Shown piece by piece: positions 1 to 5,905 of a DNA stretch of 23,872 bases (within the stretch, counting starts at the first letter, position 1; every line of letters starts with the position of its first letter). The translations under genes were made by a program, and so were the position numbers. Below the pieces are notes generated by a model that was given only the letters and a program-made list of their open reading frames with translations, did not search any database and was not told the DNA's origin. Origin of the DNA: a virus; IMG/VR virus record IMGVR_UViG_3300006802_000571, positions 1 to 23,872 of that record; one strand, given 5' to 3'.

Positions 1-42
1 AGTGGTATACATATGTTCGTTCATCCAGTTCCAGACTTTCAT
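1..42 (-). CDS. 5' end of a protein that runs off the window edge
   Basis: An ATG at 42 opens a reading frame that continues past base 1; only 14 codons (MKVWNWMNEHMYTT) are visible. It is preceded by a good Shine-Dalgarno GGAGAG with a three-base spacer, and about 30 bases further up by a strong sigma-70 promoter (71-99). Function cannot be assigned from so little sequence. The start is supported by the promoter plus SD arrangement. Confidence 0.6.
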   Translation of the reverse strand, partial: MKVWNWMNEHMYTT

Positions 43-70
43 GTGCTCTCCAATTATTCGTTATGTATAT

Positions 71-99
71 ATAATACGATATTTTTAGGGGATTGTCAA
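71..99 (-). promoter_or_regulatory. sigma-70-type promoter for the gene at the left edge
   Basis: Minus strand: TTGACA (99-94), 17-base spacer, TATTAT (76-71). Predicted +1 is near 64, giving a leader of about 22 bases that contains GGAGAG before the ATG at 42. The -35 box overlaps the TGA stop of the upstream 75-residue gene. Confidence 0.8.
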
Positions 100-323
100 G
101 AATCTTTTTCTGTATAGATGTTGTTTTCTTCTGTCAAGATTTTGACGGGATATTGCTGGACAAGCTCTGCCCAATGCTCTGCTCCAGCGAGGTGGACGTT
201 GCCATCACCGAAGTGTCGTTGAAGCCACATATGTCTAGCCCAGCCGCCGAGCCAACTGCTAGGTGACGGAACCCAAACACACTCGTCTGTTCTAACGAAT
301 TTACATTCTCGCACTGATCTCAT
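96..323 (-). CDS. small hypothetical protein (75 aa)
   Basis: A 75-residue soluble protein rich in Trp (six, including GGWARHMW) with no family I recognise. Its ATG at 323 overlaps the end of the upstream 39-residue membrane peptide by 23 bases, and its stop at 96-98 forms part of the -35 box of the next promoter. The SD is weak and crowded (AAAGG directly before ATG), so translation probably depends on coupling to the upstream gene. The start could be an internal codon. The dense phage operon context makes it likely to be real. Confidence 0.6.
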   Translation of the reverse strand: MRSVRECKFVRTDECVWVPSPSSWLGGWARHMWLQRHFGDGNVHLAGAEHWAELVQQYPVKILTEENNIYTEKDS

Positions 324-420
324 CCTTTACAATATAATAAAGCACGAATGGTGCAGCGAGCGCAACGCCAATGGCCATAGAACCAAATAAATAAGCATCA
401 AATAGTCTATCTCTTATCAC
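301..420 (-). CDS. single-span membrane peptide (39 aa, GTG start)
   Basis: GTG at 420 to TAA at 301. The start is well supported: AGGAG lies seven bases upstream, and a complete extended -10 promoter (446-474) sits just above. The peptide has a short charged N-terminus (MIRDRLFDAY), one hydrophobic segment (about residues 10-30, including MAIGVALAAPFVLYYIV) and a charged tail. It overlaps the upstream 57-residue gene by 14 bases and the downstream 75-residue gene by 23. The function is unknown. Small single-span peptides are common in phage early regions, so a role at the host membrane is possible, but nothing in the sequence specifies it. Confidence 0.6.
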   Translation of the reverse strand: MIRDRLFDAYLFGSMAIGVALAAPFVLYYIVKDEISARM

Positions 421-580
421 GTTTTATCTCCTCTAGTTCTTTACAATGATACCATCCATTGTCTTTGTTGTCAATAAAAATAATGTAAGCCATAAAGCCA
501 GCAAACGCTTCACAGAAGCCTATTTTCTTGAAGCGTGTTGAGTAGTAGAGAGTGTTACATTTCAGGTTTTCTGCTTTCAT
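407..580 (-). CDS. small hypothetical protein (57 aa)
   Basis: ATG at 580 to TAG at 407. The start shares ATGA with the stop of the DNA methyltransferase (577-580), so it is probably translationally coupled to that gene; there is no separate SD. The protein begins MKAENLKCNTLYYSTRF, contains an aromatic and hydrophobic middle (AFAGFMAYIIFID) that is too short and mixed to be a confident membrane span, and ends in a charged tail. No family is recognised. A promoter for the following gene is embedded in its coding sequence. Confidence 0.6.
   Translation of the reverse strand: MKAENLKCNTLYYSTRFKKIGFCEAFAGFMAYIIFIDNKDNGWYHCKELEEIKRDKR
446..474 (-). promoter_or_regulatory. sigma-70-type promoter with extended -10, inside the 57-aa gene
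   Basis: TTGACA (474-469), 17-base spacer, TATCAT (451-446) preceded by TGG, so a TGn extended -10 is present. Predicted +1 is near 439, followed by AGAGGAG and the GTG start at 420. Confidence 0.75.
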
Positions 581-1464
581 ACATTAAGTAGTTGTTTTGC
601 TCTCTCTATAGACTTATTGACGTATTCTTCATCAAACTCGCATCCAATGAACTTTCTTCCAGTTCTCAGCGCAGAAATCATCGTTGACCCAGAACCCGCA
701 AAGAAGTCCAAAACCACATCTCCAGGTTGAGTGTGGGCATTAATGATTCTGTCCATAATTTCAAGTGGTTTTTGTGTTGGGTGCCACCCTGCGTATTCTT
801 TTGAAGTAGTGTGATTATTTTTCATCCACACATCAGTTGGGATCTTGCCCTTCTTAAAGTTTACGTCTTTGTTTCTTTGCGAATCAAGTTCTTCAACCAG
901 TTCTTCAAAGGACTTTTTGTCATATCTATAAGTCTCCCAGCTACTCCAGTCCTTGTCCGTTGTCAATCCCTCAGAAAAGTATTTTTCAATCAGGTTTATC
1001 TTTCTGGTAATCGCCATGTTCTGCTTTACTGCCCTTGCGACAAGGATGTTGTCTGGATAGAAATCAAACTTTTTACCTTTTGAATACATGAGTAAGTCCT
1101 CATGCTTTCTTGCGAAGTTACTTTTCCCACGTCCACCCCAATCATAATGCCAAATGATCCAGCTTTGATATACTGCGTCCTCTGCTTTGTTCAAAACATC
1201 TAGCTTGTATCTGAGGAATGTATCGAACTTTGTTGTGCCCCAAACATAAAAACACTTATTAGGCTTCAATACTCGAAAAGCTTCAGTTGTCCATTCATGA
1301 CACCACTGGAGATAATCTTCTTCAGTTTTCCACTGATTATCCCAGTTATCCTTTATTACGCTACAATATGGGGGATCAACCGCAATCAGATCAACTGAAT
1401 TGTCCTCAAGAGATTTTAAGAAATCCATGCAGTCTTGGTGTTTTAGTATTGCGTTTTCTAGCAT
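577..1464 (-). CDS. beta-class site-specific DNA methyltransferase (N6-adenine or N4-cytosine)
   Basis: A 295-residue SAM-dependent amino-methyltransferase of the N6_N4_Mtase family. The catalytic DPPY motif IV is at residues 30-33 and the SAM-binding motif I (FFAGSGST) is near the C-terminus at about 254-261, preceded by HPTQKP at 228-233. The order IV, target recognition, I defines the beta class. DPPY favours N6-adenine, but N4-cytosine cannot be excluded. The ATG at 1464 has AAAGGA six bases upstream. No restriction endonuclease is adjacent, so it is an orphan methylase, most likely used to protect phage DNA from host restriction or to mark it for regulation. The target sequence cannot be read from the protein. 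Confidence 0.93.
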   Translation of the reverse strand: MLENAILKHQDCMDFLKSLEDNSVDLIAVDPPYCSVIKDNWDNQWKTEEDYLQWCHEWTTEAFRVLKPNKCFYVWGTTKFDTFLRYKLDVLNKAEDAVYQSWIIWHYDWGGRGKSNFARKHEDLLMYSKGKKFDFYPDNILVARAVKQNMAITRKINLIEKYFSEGLTTDKDWSSWETYRYDKKSFEELVEELDSQRNKDVNFKKGKIPTDVWMKNNHTTSKEYAGWHPTQKPLEIMDRIINAHTQPGDVVLDFFAGSGSTMISALRTGRKFIGCEFDEEYVNKSIERAKQLLNV

Positions 1465-1466
1465 TT

Positions 1467-1649
1467 TTATCCTTTCTTTTTGTCTTTATAGTATAACATA
1501 ATTCCAACGCAAAGTCCAACAAAAGATATTAAAAAATAATCTCTCACAGGCATTGCAAAGTGTGTGTGGTATTCTGGTGGGATGAAGAAGCCTACATATA
1601 TGGTCAAACCTATGTTGATGGCAGACAAGGCCAGTATGCTTCTATTCAC
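1467..1649 (-). CDS. two-span small membrane protein (60 aa)
   Basis: I place the start at GTG 1649 (MNRSILALSAINIG), because the stop of the upstream 26-residue ORF overlaps it as TAGTG and the region further upstream looks like coding sequence in another frame. A TTG at 1700 would give 77 residues. Two hydrophobic segments (about 5-22 and 37-54) are followed by a basic tail (YKDKKKG), the pattern of a small inner-membrane protein with a positively charged cytoplasmic end. Its final codons contain TGTTATACT, a possible extended -10 for the methyltransferase that starts two bases downstream. The function is unknown. Confidence 0.55.
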   Translation of the reverse strand: MNRSILALSAINIGLTIYVGFFIPPEYHTHFAMPVRDYFLISFVGLCVGIMLYYKDKKKG

Positions 1650-1729
1650 TATCTCGTTGCTTTCCAGAGTGCCCAAGACCAAGCCGCAACACCTGACCAA
1701 GCAAAGAATGATACTATTAAGTCAGACAT
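1649..1729 (-). CDS. 26-aa hydrophobic peptide
   Basis: ATG at 1729 to TAG at 1649, encoding MSDLIVSFFAWSGVAAWSWA followed by LWKATR. A clear SD (AGAGG) lies five bases before the ATG. The start overlaps the stop of the upstream SH3-like gene, and the stop overlaps the GTG of the following membrane protein, so it fits exactly into the overlapping gene chain. The peptide is almost entirely one hydrophobic, Trp-rich segment with a basic end. The function is unknown. The alternative is that this stretch is only the 5' part of a longer TTG-started downstream gene. Confidence 0.45.
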   Translation of the reverse strand: MSDLIVSFFAWSGVAAWSWALWKATR

Positions 1730-1913
1730 CTAATCCTCTCTTTCCCCATTTCTGGACGTTTTCTGCTCTCATTGGTTCAACTGTACCCTCTACTAATACA
1801 TAACATACTTTCATTCGTTTGTCATACTTGACTAAAAGTGATGGACCCTGCCACGGGTTATCCTCTCTGGTTAGAGAAAATGCCCTCCATCTTACCAAGT
1901 CGCCATCTTGCAT
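1722..1913 (-). CDS. small SH3-like (GDLV-type) protein (63 aa)
   Basis: Begins MQDGDLVRWRAF, the N-terminal beta-strand pattern (xxGDLVxxx) shared with at least four other small proteins in this window. It is followed by alternating hydrophobic strands (SLLVKYD, VCYVLVEG) that suggest a compact SH3-like beta-barrel. The ATG at 1913 overlaps the TAA of the upstream gene by one base (TAATG). No catalytic motif is visible. Barrels of this size often bind protein or nucleic acid, but the role here is unknown. Confidence 0.65.
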   Translation of the reverse strand: MQDGDLVRWRAFSLTREDNPWQGPSLLVKYDKRMKVCYVLVEGTVEPMRAENVQKWGKRGLDV

Positions 1914-2164
1914 TATAGGCTGTACTCCAATCTTGATACAAGTTTAATAAAGTCTTTATTCTTTTTTGGGATGTGACCTTCTTTGTTTATTCTCTCAAAC
2001 TGCTCTGCTTTGAGTTCAGCCCATTCACCACACTCTGGAAAATAAACCATGTGTTTATCGTTGCATTCTGAATAGGAAATGTAACAACCTTCTTCTCCGT
2101 TTATGTTCCCGCATTCTAAAAGTTCGTAGTCGTCAATGCAGCGGACTGCTTCACCTCTAGTCAT
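1913..2164 (-). CDS. small hypothetical protein (83 aa), possibly SH3-like
   Basis: An 83-residue acidic protein starting MTRGEAVRCIDDYELLECG. The RGEAV opening resembles the GDLV start of the neighbouring barrel proteins, and the middle (GCYISYSE, HMVYFPECGEWAEL) is strand-rich. Five cysteines are present but not in CxxC pairs, so a zinc site is not supported. The start overlaps the upstream stop as ATGA (2161-2164) and the stop overlaps the next ATG as TAATG. The function is unknown. Confidence 0.6.
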   Translation of the reverse strand: MTRGEAVRCIDDYELLECGNINGEEGCYISYSECNDKHMVYFPECGEWAELKAEQFERINKEGHIPKKNKDFIKLVSRLEYSL

Positions 2165-2418
2165 TTCTCCTCCCTACGAATGAGGCCACTCTTTCTAAGT
2201 ATATCAACGATGTTCTGTGTAAGACAAAGCCTATCAGCTTCATCATCACAACTATATTGCTCATTTTGTTCTAGCGTCTCCCTGATTGTGATAAATACTT
2301 TTTCGTAATTATCTCTTGCTTCTGCGATGGTCTTGGTATCAAGGTTATCTATCTCTGAAAACTCTGACGAAGATTCTACTGCTCCGTGTGCATCACTCGT
2401 CATTATCGTTTTCAACAC
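2161..2418 (-). CDS. small acidic hypothetical protein (about 85 aa)
   Basis: I favour GTG at 2418, because AAGGG lies four bases upstream. ATG at 2403 (MTSDAHGAVESS, 80 residues) is the alternative, while a TTG at 2448 is less likely. The protein is acidic and predicted helical in its second half (ARDNYEKVFITIRETLEQ, then LTQNIVDILRKSGLI). No family is recognised. It overlaps the upstream SH3-like gene by 11-26 bases depending on start choice and is coupled by ATGA to the next gene. A strong promoter (2496-2524) lies about 70 bases above the start. Confidence 0.6.
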   Translation of the reverse strand: MLKTIMTSDAHGAVESSSEFSEIDNLDTKTIAEARDNYEKVFITIRETLEQNEQYSCDDEADRLCLTQNIVDILRKSGLIRREEK

Positions 2419-2641
2419 TTTGCCCTTGCGGATTTTCTGTACTCTCAAAGGTTACGTCCTTTCTGTGAATAAGTTGGTAGCATTTGTATCTTACTATTCT
2501 ACCTTCATTTAAGCCATTTGTCAACAAAATATTGCAGTGTTCGTTAGGCAGAATACCAACGACCTTCCCCATAATCTTAGTAGGCTTACCGAGTGGGAAA
2601 TCTCTGATGTAAACTATATCACCCCTTTCAAACTGATACAT
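2393..2641 (-). CDS. small SH3-like (GDIV-type) protein (82 aa)
   Basis: Begins MYQFERGDIVYIRDFPLG and continues with strands GKVVGILP, CNILLTNG and GRIVRYKCYQL, consistent with a small SH3-like barrel, then a charged disordered tail (NDNDE). It belongs to the same informal family as the genes at 1722, 2794, 3493 and 7362. No SD is visible before the ATG at 2641 (the upstream bases are AT-rich), which is unusual for this window. The intervening 30 bases after the 41-residue membrane gene hold no convincing promoter. The function is unknown. Confidence 0.6.
   Translation of the reverse strand: MYQFERGDIVYIRDFPLGKPTKIMGKVVGILPNEHCNILLTNGLNEGRIVRYKCYQLIHRKDVTFESTENPQGQSVENDNDE
2496..2524 (-). 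promoter_or_regulatory. sigma-70-type promoter inside the 82-aa gene
   Basis: TTGACA (2524-2519), 17-base spacer, TAGAAT (2501-2496). Predicted +1 is near 2489, upstream of the 85-residue acidic protein (2418). It would allow that gene and those below it to be expressed separately from the thymidine kinase group. Confidence 0.6.
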
Positions 2642-2671
2642 ACTATAGTAAATAGTTTGTTGGGGATAGTA

Positions 2672-2797
2672 TTAGTCCTTTCCAGAGAAGAGCAGGGCTA
2701 TGAGTGCCGCTACAAGCAAGCAACCCATAACATAAAATACTTTTTCTCCCGCAGACCAAGTTTGCGATGCCAAAACTAAACCAGTTGTCTCTGTCAT
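2672..2797 (-). CDS. single-span membrane peptide (41 aa)
   Basis: ATG at 2797 to TAA at 2672. The start overlaps the stop of the upstream SH3-like gene as ATGA (2794-2797). The sequence is an uncharged N-terminus (MTETTGLVLASQTWSAGEK), one strongly hydrophobic segment (about residues 20-37, VFYVMGCLLVAALIALLF) and a short SGKD tail. The chance of such a clean overlap plus membrane segment arising in noncoding DNA is low. No function can be assigned. Confidence 0.6.
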   Translation of the reverse strand: MTETTGLVLASQTWSAGEKVFYVMGCLLVAALIALLFSGKD

Positions 2798-2964
2798 TCT
2801 TTTAGGTACCCCTCTACTTTTGGCATCAACCTAACGTCTGAGGTGTGAACCCAGTTCGTTCTTCCATCTGATAATAAAATTCTTATGTTCCCGACTTCAT
2901 TTGGACCTTCGGCAATCATAACAATCATTTTGTTCTTGTATCTTACTAAATCCCCGACCTTCAT
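2794..2964 (-). CDS. small SH3-like (GDLV-type) protein (56 aa)
   Basis: ATG at 2964 shares ATGA with the stop of thymidine kinase (2961-2964); the stop at 2794 shares ATGA with the 41-residue membrane peptide. It begins MKVGDLVRYKNKMIVMIAEG and has strands IRILLSDG and NWVHTSDVRL. The pattern is GDLV, a variable loop, a strand plus DG turn, then W and a final DV strand: the clearest minimal member of the GDLV family in this window. The exact gene-to-gene overlaps on both sides strongly support it as a gene. The function is unknown. Confidence 0.7.
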   Translation of the reverse strand: MKVGDLVRYKNKMIVMIAEGPNEVGNIRILLSDGRTNWVHTSDVRLMPKVEGYLKE

Positions 2965-3512
2965 AATTTATTCACCAACGAGTGTTTCCAACAAACTGGT
3001 TGATAAGCCTCTGCTCCACCAACAAGTATTTGCTTTGGTTGTTCTCCAATCCTTTGTGTATAAAACGCATCTCTATCACACTGCGAGCAAACAGCAGGAC
3101 AAACTTCTATACTGGTAGCCCAAGGCATAAGCGACTTGACTTCATCAAAAGCTTTGTAGCCACTCGGCTCTGATGAAAGTTGGAGGGTAGAGACAAGGAT
3201 AGTTTTCCCTTTGTGGAAAAGGGCAACAAGGGCTTCCGCTGAGCCTGCTATCATAAACATTTCGTCTACGGCAACAACGTCAGCTTCCATCCCTTTTTCA
3301 AGTATCTCATCCCCTGAACTAACCAGTATAGATGTGTGTTCCTGTCCTTTGTGTGTTACAACATTTTCTTTGGAGTATCTTTCATCGAACCATGGCTTGA
3401 ATAACATGGTGCTGCGATTTTGATACTGGTATCTTTCCAGTGCCGCAAGCATTCTTGTTGTTTTTCCACCGAACATTGGTCCAGTAAAGATTTTAAGTTC
3501 TGGTGATTTCAT
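2961..3512 (-). CDS. tdk: thymidine kinase (type II, TK1-like)
   Basis: A 183-residue deoxynucleoside kinase that phosphorylates thymidine (and deoxyuridine) to its 5'-monophosphate, feeding phage dTTP synthesis. The P-loop GPMFGGKT is at residues 11-18. The catalytic glutamate lies in AVDEMF (E84). A zinc-binding lasso is marked by Cys138, 142, 145 and 174 with His177 nearby. The length fits the family (about 180-200). The ATG at 3512 overlaps the upstream SH3-like gene by 20 bases. With dUTPase, IMPDH/GMPR and DUF3310 elsewhere in the window it forms part of a phage nucleotide-supply set. Confidence 0.95.
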   Translation of the reverse strand: MKSPELKIFTGPMFGGKTTRMLAALERYQYQNRSTMLFKPWFDERYSKENVVTHKGQEHTSILVSSGDEILEKGMEADVVAVDEMFMIAGSAEALVALFHKGKTILVSTLQLSSEPSGYKAFDEVKSLMPWATSIEVCPAVCSQCDRDAFYTQRIGEQPKQILVGGAEAYQPVCWKHSLVNKL

Positions 3513-3702
3513 CTACTTTCTCCAAAGAAAACCAATAATACTTGTTTGTAGTTCCGTCCTGAAACAGAACCTTTGCTTCTCCACTGTTGTAACACTCTAA
3601 TATAATACCAATCTGCGTAGTATCTACATGGTCAGACCAGCGGCCAAGATCATCAGTGAGCTTGACCAACTGGCCTTTCTCTATGTCTTTCTTCTTTATC
3701 AC
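3493..3702 (-). CDS. small SH3-like protein (69 aa, GTG start)
   Basis: GTG at 3702 overlaps the stop of the upstream gene as GTGA (3699-3702). The protein opens MIKKKDIEKGQLVKLTDDLG and contains TQIGIILECYNSGEAKVLFQ, DGTTNKYYWF and a final strand; this is the GxLV-strand-DG-W pattern seen in the other small barrels here. It ends 20 bases inside thymidine kinase. A KOW/SH3-like fold is plausible but unproven, and no function is known. Confidence 0.65.
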   Translation of the reverse strand: MIKKKDIEKGQLVKLTDDLGRWSDHVDTTQIGIILECYNSGEAKVLFQDGTTNKYYWFSLEKVDEITRT

Positions 3703-4205
3703 AGGACCGTACTGAAAGTTCCACCACTATGATCAAAACTAGCAGTCCAGCCTGTTAGGGACATTAACCCTCCGACCTCATCTGAGGCTTTGCGAATGTT
3801 TCCTACGGTGGTTGTGAGTTCTGACGTAACCTCGCAGCGGCCTCGCTTGTGATCGTATTGAATAGTCTCAAACTCAATAAGACCATCACATTCGTAAGTC
3901 TTCTGCTTGATAACATCAGTGATGAACTCCTCAAATTCAAAACTACCTCTCTCGTATTCGTCAAGAAGCCCTGCGTCTCGTAGACTATCAATAGCAGTCT
4001 CGTCACCAAATGTGGTACGGACCTGCAAAGTTTTATCAATGATAAGCTCTGCAATAGCACTTGCAGTGTTTGTTTCCATCACTGCATCATCTTCTAGTTC
4101 TCCTGTTGAGTGCCAGCCTTCGTGACTGTCCTCGTAGCGAAGTGTGACGGTTGTATCGTCGGTTACACCAAGGTTGTTGATGGTATCAATAATTGTTACA
4201 GACAT
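3699..4205 (-). CDS. hypothetical acidic protein (168 aa)
   Basis: Starts at ATG 4205 behind a strong SD (AAAGGAGA). The protein is markedly acidic and Thr-rich: an N-terminal part with DTTVTLRYEDSHEGWHSTG, a helical middle (ASAIAELIIDKTL, FEEFITDVIKQKTYE) and a C-terminal strand-rich part (CEVTSELTTTVGNI, WTASFDHSGGTFSTVL). There are no cysteine clusters, signal peptide or membrane spans, and no family is recognised. It sits between UvdE and a SH3-like protein and thymidine kinase, in what looks like an early or middle operon. Confidence 0.75.
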   Translation of the reverse strand: MSVTIIDTINNLGVTDDTTVTLRYEDSHEGWHSTGELEDDAVMETNTASAIAELIIDKTLQVRTTFGDETAIDSLRDAGLLDEYERGSFEFEEFITDVIKQKTYECDGLIEFETIQYDHKRGRCEVTSELTTTVGNIRKASDEVGGLMSLTGWTASFDHSGGTFSTVL

Positions 4206-4234
4206 TTTTTTCTCCTTTGTTGTTATTGTTGTGT

Positions 4235-5158
4235 CTATAGTTGCTCTCGTAATTTCAAGAGCGCCAATTCTTTCTTCTTACACTCTAACATAATATCGTG
4301 TGTAAGTCCATAGTTATTTACTGGTTTTTTGATAAAATCTGAATGAGCTTGTGGGCGAATTTTTGGGTCGCCTGATTCAATAGCTTTCGACTCCGAGACG
4401 TGAACAACTGGTCTAACCCAAGGGACCCAAGTGGCTGCTGCGAGTTCGAGGGCTTCTCGTTCTGTGAGTCCTCCTGTGCAGAACCGATGGTGATGGTAAT
4501 CGAAAACAATTGGGATTCCAGTTTCGTGGTAAATCTTGTCATAAATATCCTTTGTGCTCCACATGGAGGCTTTGTCGTCGTTCTCTAGTGTAAAACGTTT
4601 CTTGGTGTTCTCGTCTAGTCCTCCCGCTCTGTGGAAGTTCTCGATGAAACGCTTTGCTGTTTTATCTTTGTCCCCGTAGGTTCCGCCAACGTGGATGTTG
4701 ATTTTGTTGTAGTGGCTTGGCTCAAACCCCATCATGTCAAAGATGCGAGAGTGGTTATTGAGTTCGGTATAAGTCTTTTCCACAACCTCAAAGTTTGGCG
4801 AAGCAAGGCAACAAAACGGACCTGGGTGAAAGGTTAGGCGATGCCCTTTCTCTGTTGCATAATCTCCTGCGTATCGCAACCAATACTTGATTTCCTTGTA
4901 GTGCGGCAAGTCATAGAAAGAATACTCTGAAAGCCACGGAAAGATGTCAGAGGACATGCGATAGAACTTGATGTTATGCTCTTCATTCCATTGGAGTATC
5001 TTTACCAAGTCCTTGACGTTCTCAAGGGCAAGTTCTGACGCATACTTGATACCTTTCTCTTTGAATGTTTTCTTTATCATAGAGCGGTTGGTTGTGATGC
5101 GCTGTTTCTTTGGTCCGCTGTTGAGTGTTTCGTTGATACAAGCGTAGCCGTAGTTCAT
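4235..5158 (-). CDS. uvsE: UV-damage endonuclease (UvdE/UvsE family)
   Basis: A 307-residue TIM-barrel metallo-endonuclease that nicks DNA immediately 5' to UV photoproducts and some other lesions, starting an alternative excision repair. Family signatures are visible: N-terminal NYGYACINETL, FYRMSSDIFPWLSEYSF, TFHPGPFCCL, NKINIHVGGTYGDK, TLENDD, VFDYHHHRF and VVHVSES. The His, Glu and Asp residues in these blocks are the expected metal ligands. The length matches the family core. The ATG at 5158 is preceded by AGGA. UvdE in a phage fits a virus exposed to sunlight and adds a repair route independent of host UvrABC. Confidence 0.95.
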   Translation of the reverse strand: MNYGYACINETLNSGPKKQRITTNRSMIKKTFKEKGIKYASELALENVKDLVKILQWNEEHNIKFYRMSSDIFPWLSEYSFYDLPHYKEIKYWLRYAGDYATEKGHRLTFHPGPFCCLASPNFEVVEKTYTELNNHSRIFDMMGFEPSHYNKINIHVGGTYGDKDKTAKRFIENFHRAGGLDENTKKRFTLENDDKASMWSTKDIYDKIYHETGIPIVFDYHHHRFCTGGLTEREALELAAATWVPWVRPVVHVSESKAIESGDPKIRPQAHSDFIKKPVNNYGLTHDIMLECKKKELALLKLREQL

Positions 5159-5166
5159 TTTATATC

Positions 5167-5298
5167 CTAAAGGTTGTTTGTGATTTGTTTTGCGATTTCT
5201 TTTGCAATAGAAGTTCTGGCTTCTTTGGAATAAAGGTTTATCTGTGCGTCCTTATACTTTTCTAATGTTTTTTCAATTATTGTTTCTAGTTGTGTCAC
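5167..5298 (-). CDS. small helical hypothetical protein (43 aa)
   Basis: I choose GTG at 5298 because it overlaps the stop of the oxygenase gene as GTGA (5295-5298), the same coupling seen at 3699 and 5681. ATG at 5313 (48 residues, starting MGRKAVTQ) and GTG at 5364 (65 residues) are alternatives. The product, MTQLETIIEKTLEKYKDAQI onward, is almost all helix-forming and ends AKEIAKQITNNL. No function is recognised. It ends eight bases before uvsE. Confidence 0.5.
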   Translation of the reverse strand: MTQLETIIEKTLEKYKDAQINLYSKEARTSIAKEIAKQITNNL

Positions 5299-5684
5299 TG
5301 CTTTTCTACCCATACTCTTAGTAATACTCTGTCCCCGACTTGACCTTCTCTGCCGTGGAGACACTCGTTGTTGTCAAAAATGATACTTTGCCCTTGTCCC
5401 AAGAGGATTTGGTATTTGTCCTCTCCGTGAAGAATGGTAGTGTAAACATCTCCTCCATCACGAATACAATAAAGCCCAACATAATCAATGCTGTGTTCCT
5501 CTGCTATGGCTGTTGAGTAGTCCCCGTCTCTGTGCAGAGGAAGTGGAATGTCTCGTCTTGAGCCTCTACCTTCTTCATCAAAGGCACCAACAAGCGAGCA
5601 TTCAATAGGTTTGCCAAGATTCAACATCTCCAGTAAGAATTCATCTGCTGTAGTTTGTCGGTTATATACAATAGGGTCTCTCAC
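5295..5684 (-). CDS. 2-oxoglutarate/Fe(II)-dependent oxygenase-like protein (129 aa)
   Basis: A short double-stranded beta-helix protein. The expected facial triad is present: His51-x-Asp53 in LPLHRDGDYS and a distal His110 in NNECLHGREG, followed by arginines (119 and 123 in GDRVLLRVWVE) suitable for binding the 2-oxoglutarate carboxylate. Strands DYVGLYCIRDGG and VYTTILHGEDKYQILL fill the space between. At 129 residues it is shorter than most TauD- or AlkB-type enzymes, so the substrate is unknown; nucleic acid, protein or a small molecule are all possible. The GTG start overlaps DUF3310 as GTGA. The assignment rests on motif spacing only. Confidence 0.7.
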   Translation of the reverse strand: MRDPIVYNRQTTADEFLLEMLNLGKPIECSLVGAFDEEGRGSRRDIPLPLHRDGDYSTAIAEEHSIDYVGLYCIRDGGDVYTTILHGEDKYQILLGQGQSIIFDNNECLHGREGQVGDRVLLRVWVEKQ

Positions 5685-5899
5685 TTATCCTCCAGTTTTG
5701 TTATCATTCTTTCTATGTACCACTTTGCTTTCTTCAAGTCTTCGACAGGGTTGTCCTTGTGTTTGTATCTTGATACATATTTTACCACATTTCCAGCACA
5801 AAAGTCAAGACCATCGAACCAATCTTCGATGGCGTCAATAACTTCTATGTGTCCTTGATTATAGTGGTCGGGGTGATCCACTCTTTCTTTCTTGCTCAT
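5681..5899 (-). CDS. DUF3310 family protein
   Basis: A 72-residue phage protein with the hallmark blocks of DUF3310: VDHPDHYNQGHIEVIDAIED (about 7-26), GNVVKYVSRYKHK (36-48) and EDLKKAKWYIERM. DUF3310 domains occur in many phages, including T7 gp1.7, which is described as a nucleotide kinase; whether this stand-alone copy has that activity is unknown. The ATG at 5899 is the only start upstream of the conserved domain and coincides with the predicted +1 of the promoter at 5906-5934, so it may be read from a leaderless mRNA. Confidence 0.92.
   Translation of the reverse strand: MSKKERVDHPDHYNQGHIEVIDAIEDWFDGLDFCAGNVVKYVSRYKHKDNPVEDLKKAKWYIERMITKLEDK
5779..5808 (-). promoter_or_regulatory. possible promoter inside DUF3310
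   Basis: TTGACT (5808-5803), 18-base spacer, TAAAAT (5784-5779) preceded by TGG, giving an extended -10. Predicted +1 is near 5772, upstream of the oxygenase gene (5684). The longer spacer and coding location make this a weaker call. Confidence 0.35.
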
Positions 5900-5905
5900 C
5901 CTTAT

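Noticed and set aside
109-137. Second TTGACA (137-132) upstream of 109
   Set aside because: No acceptable -10 at 16-18 bases; the best match, TATACA, is at 15.
577-1464. A restriction-modification system around the DNA methyltransferase
   Set aside because: The neighbours are tiny membrane and unknown proteins; no endonuclease-sized or nuclease-motif ORF is adjacent.
2642-2671. TAATAC...CTATAG resemblance to a T7-type promoter
   Set aside because: Only fragments match with wrong spacing; no phage RNA polymerase is seen and all other promoters are sigma-70-like.
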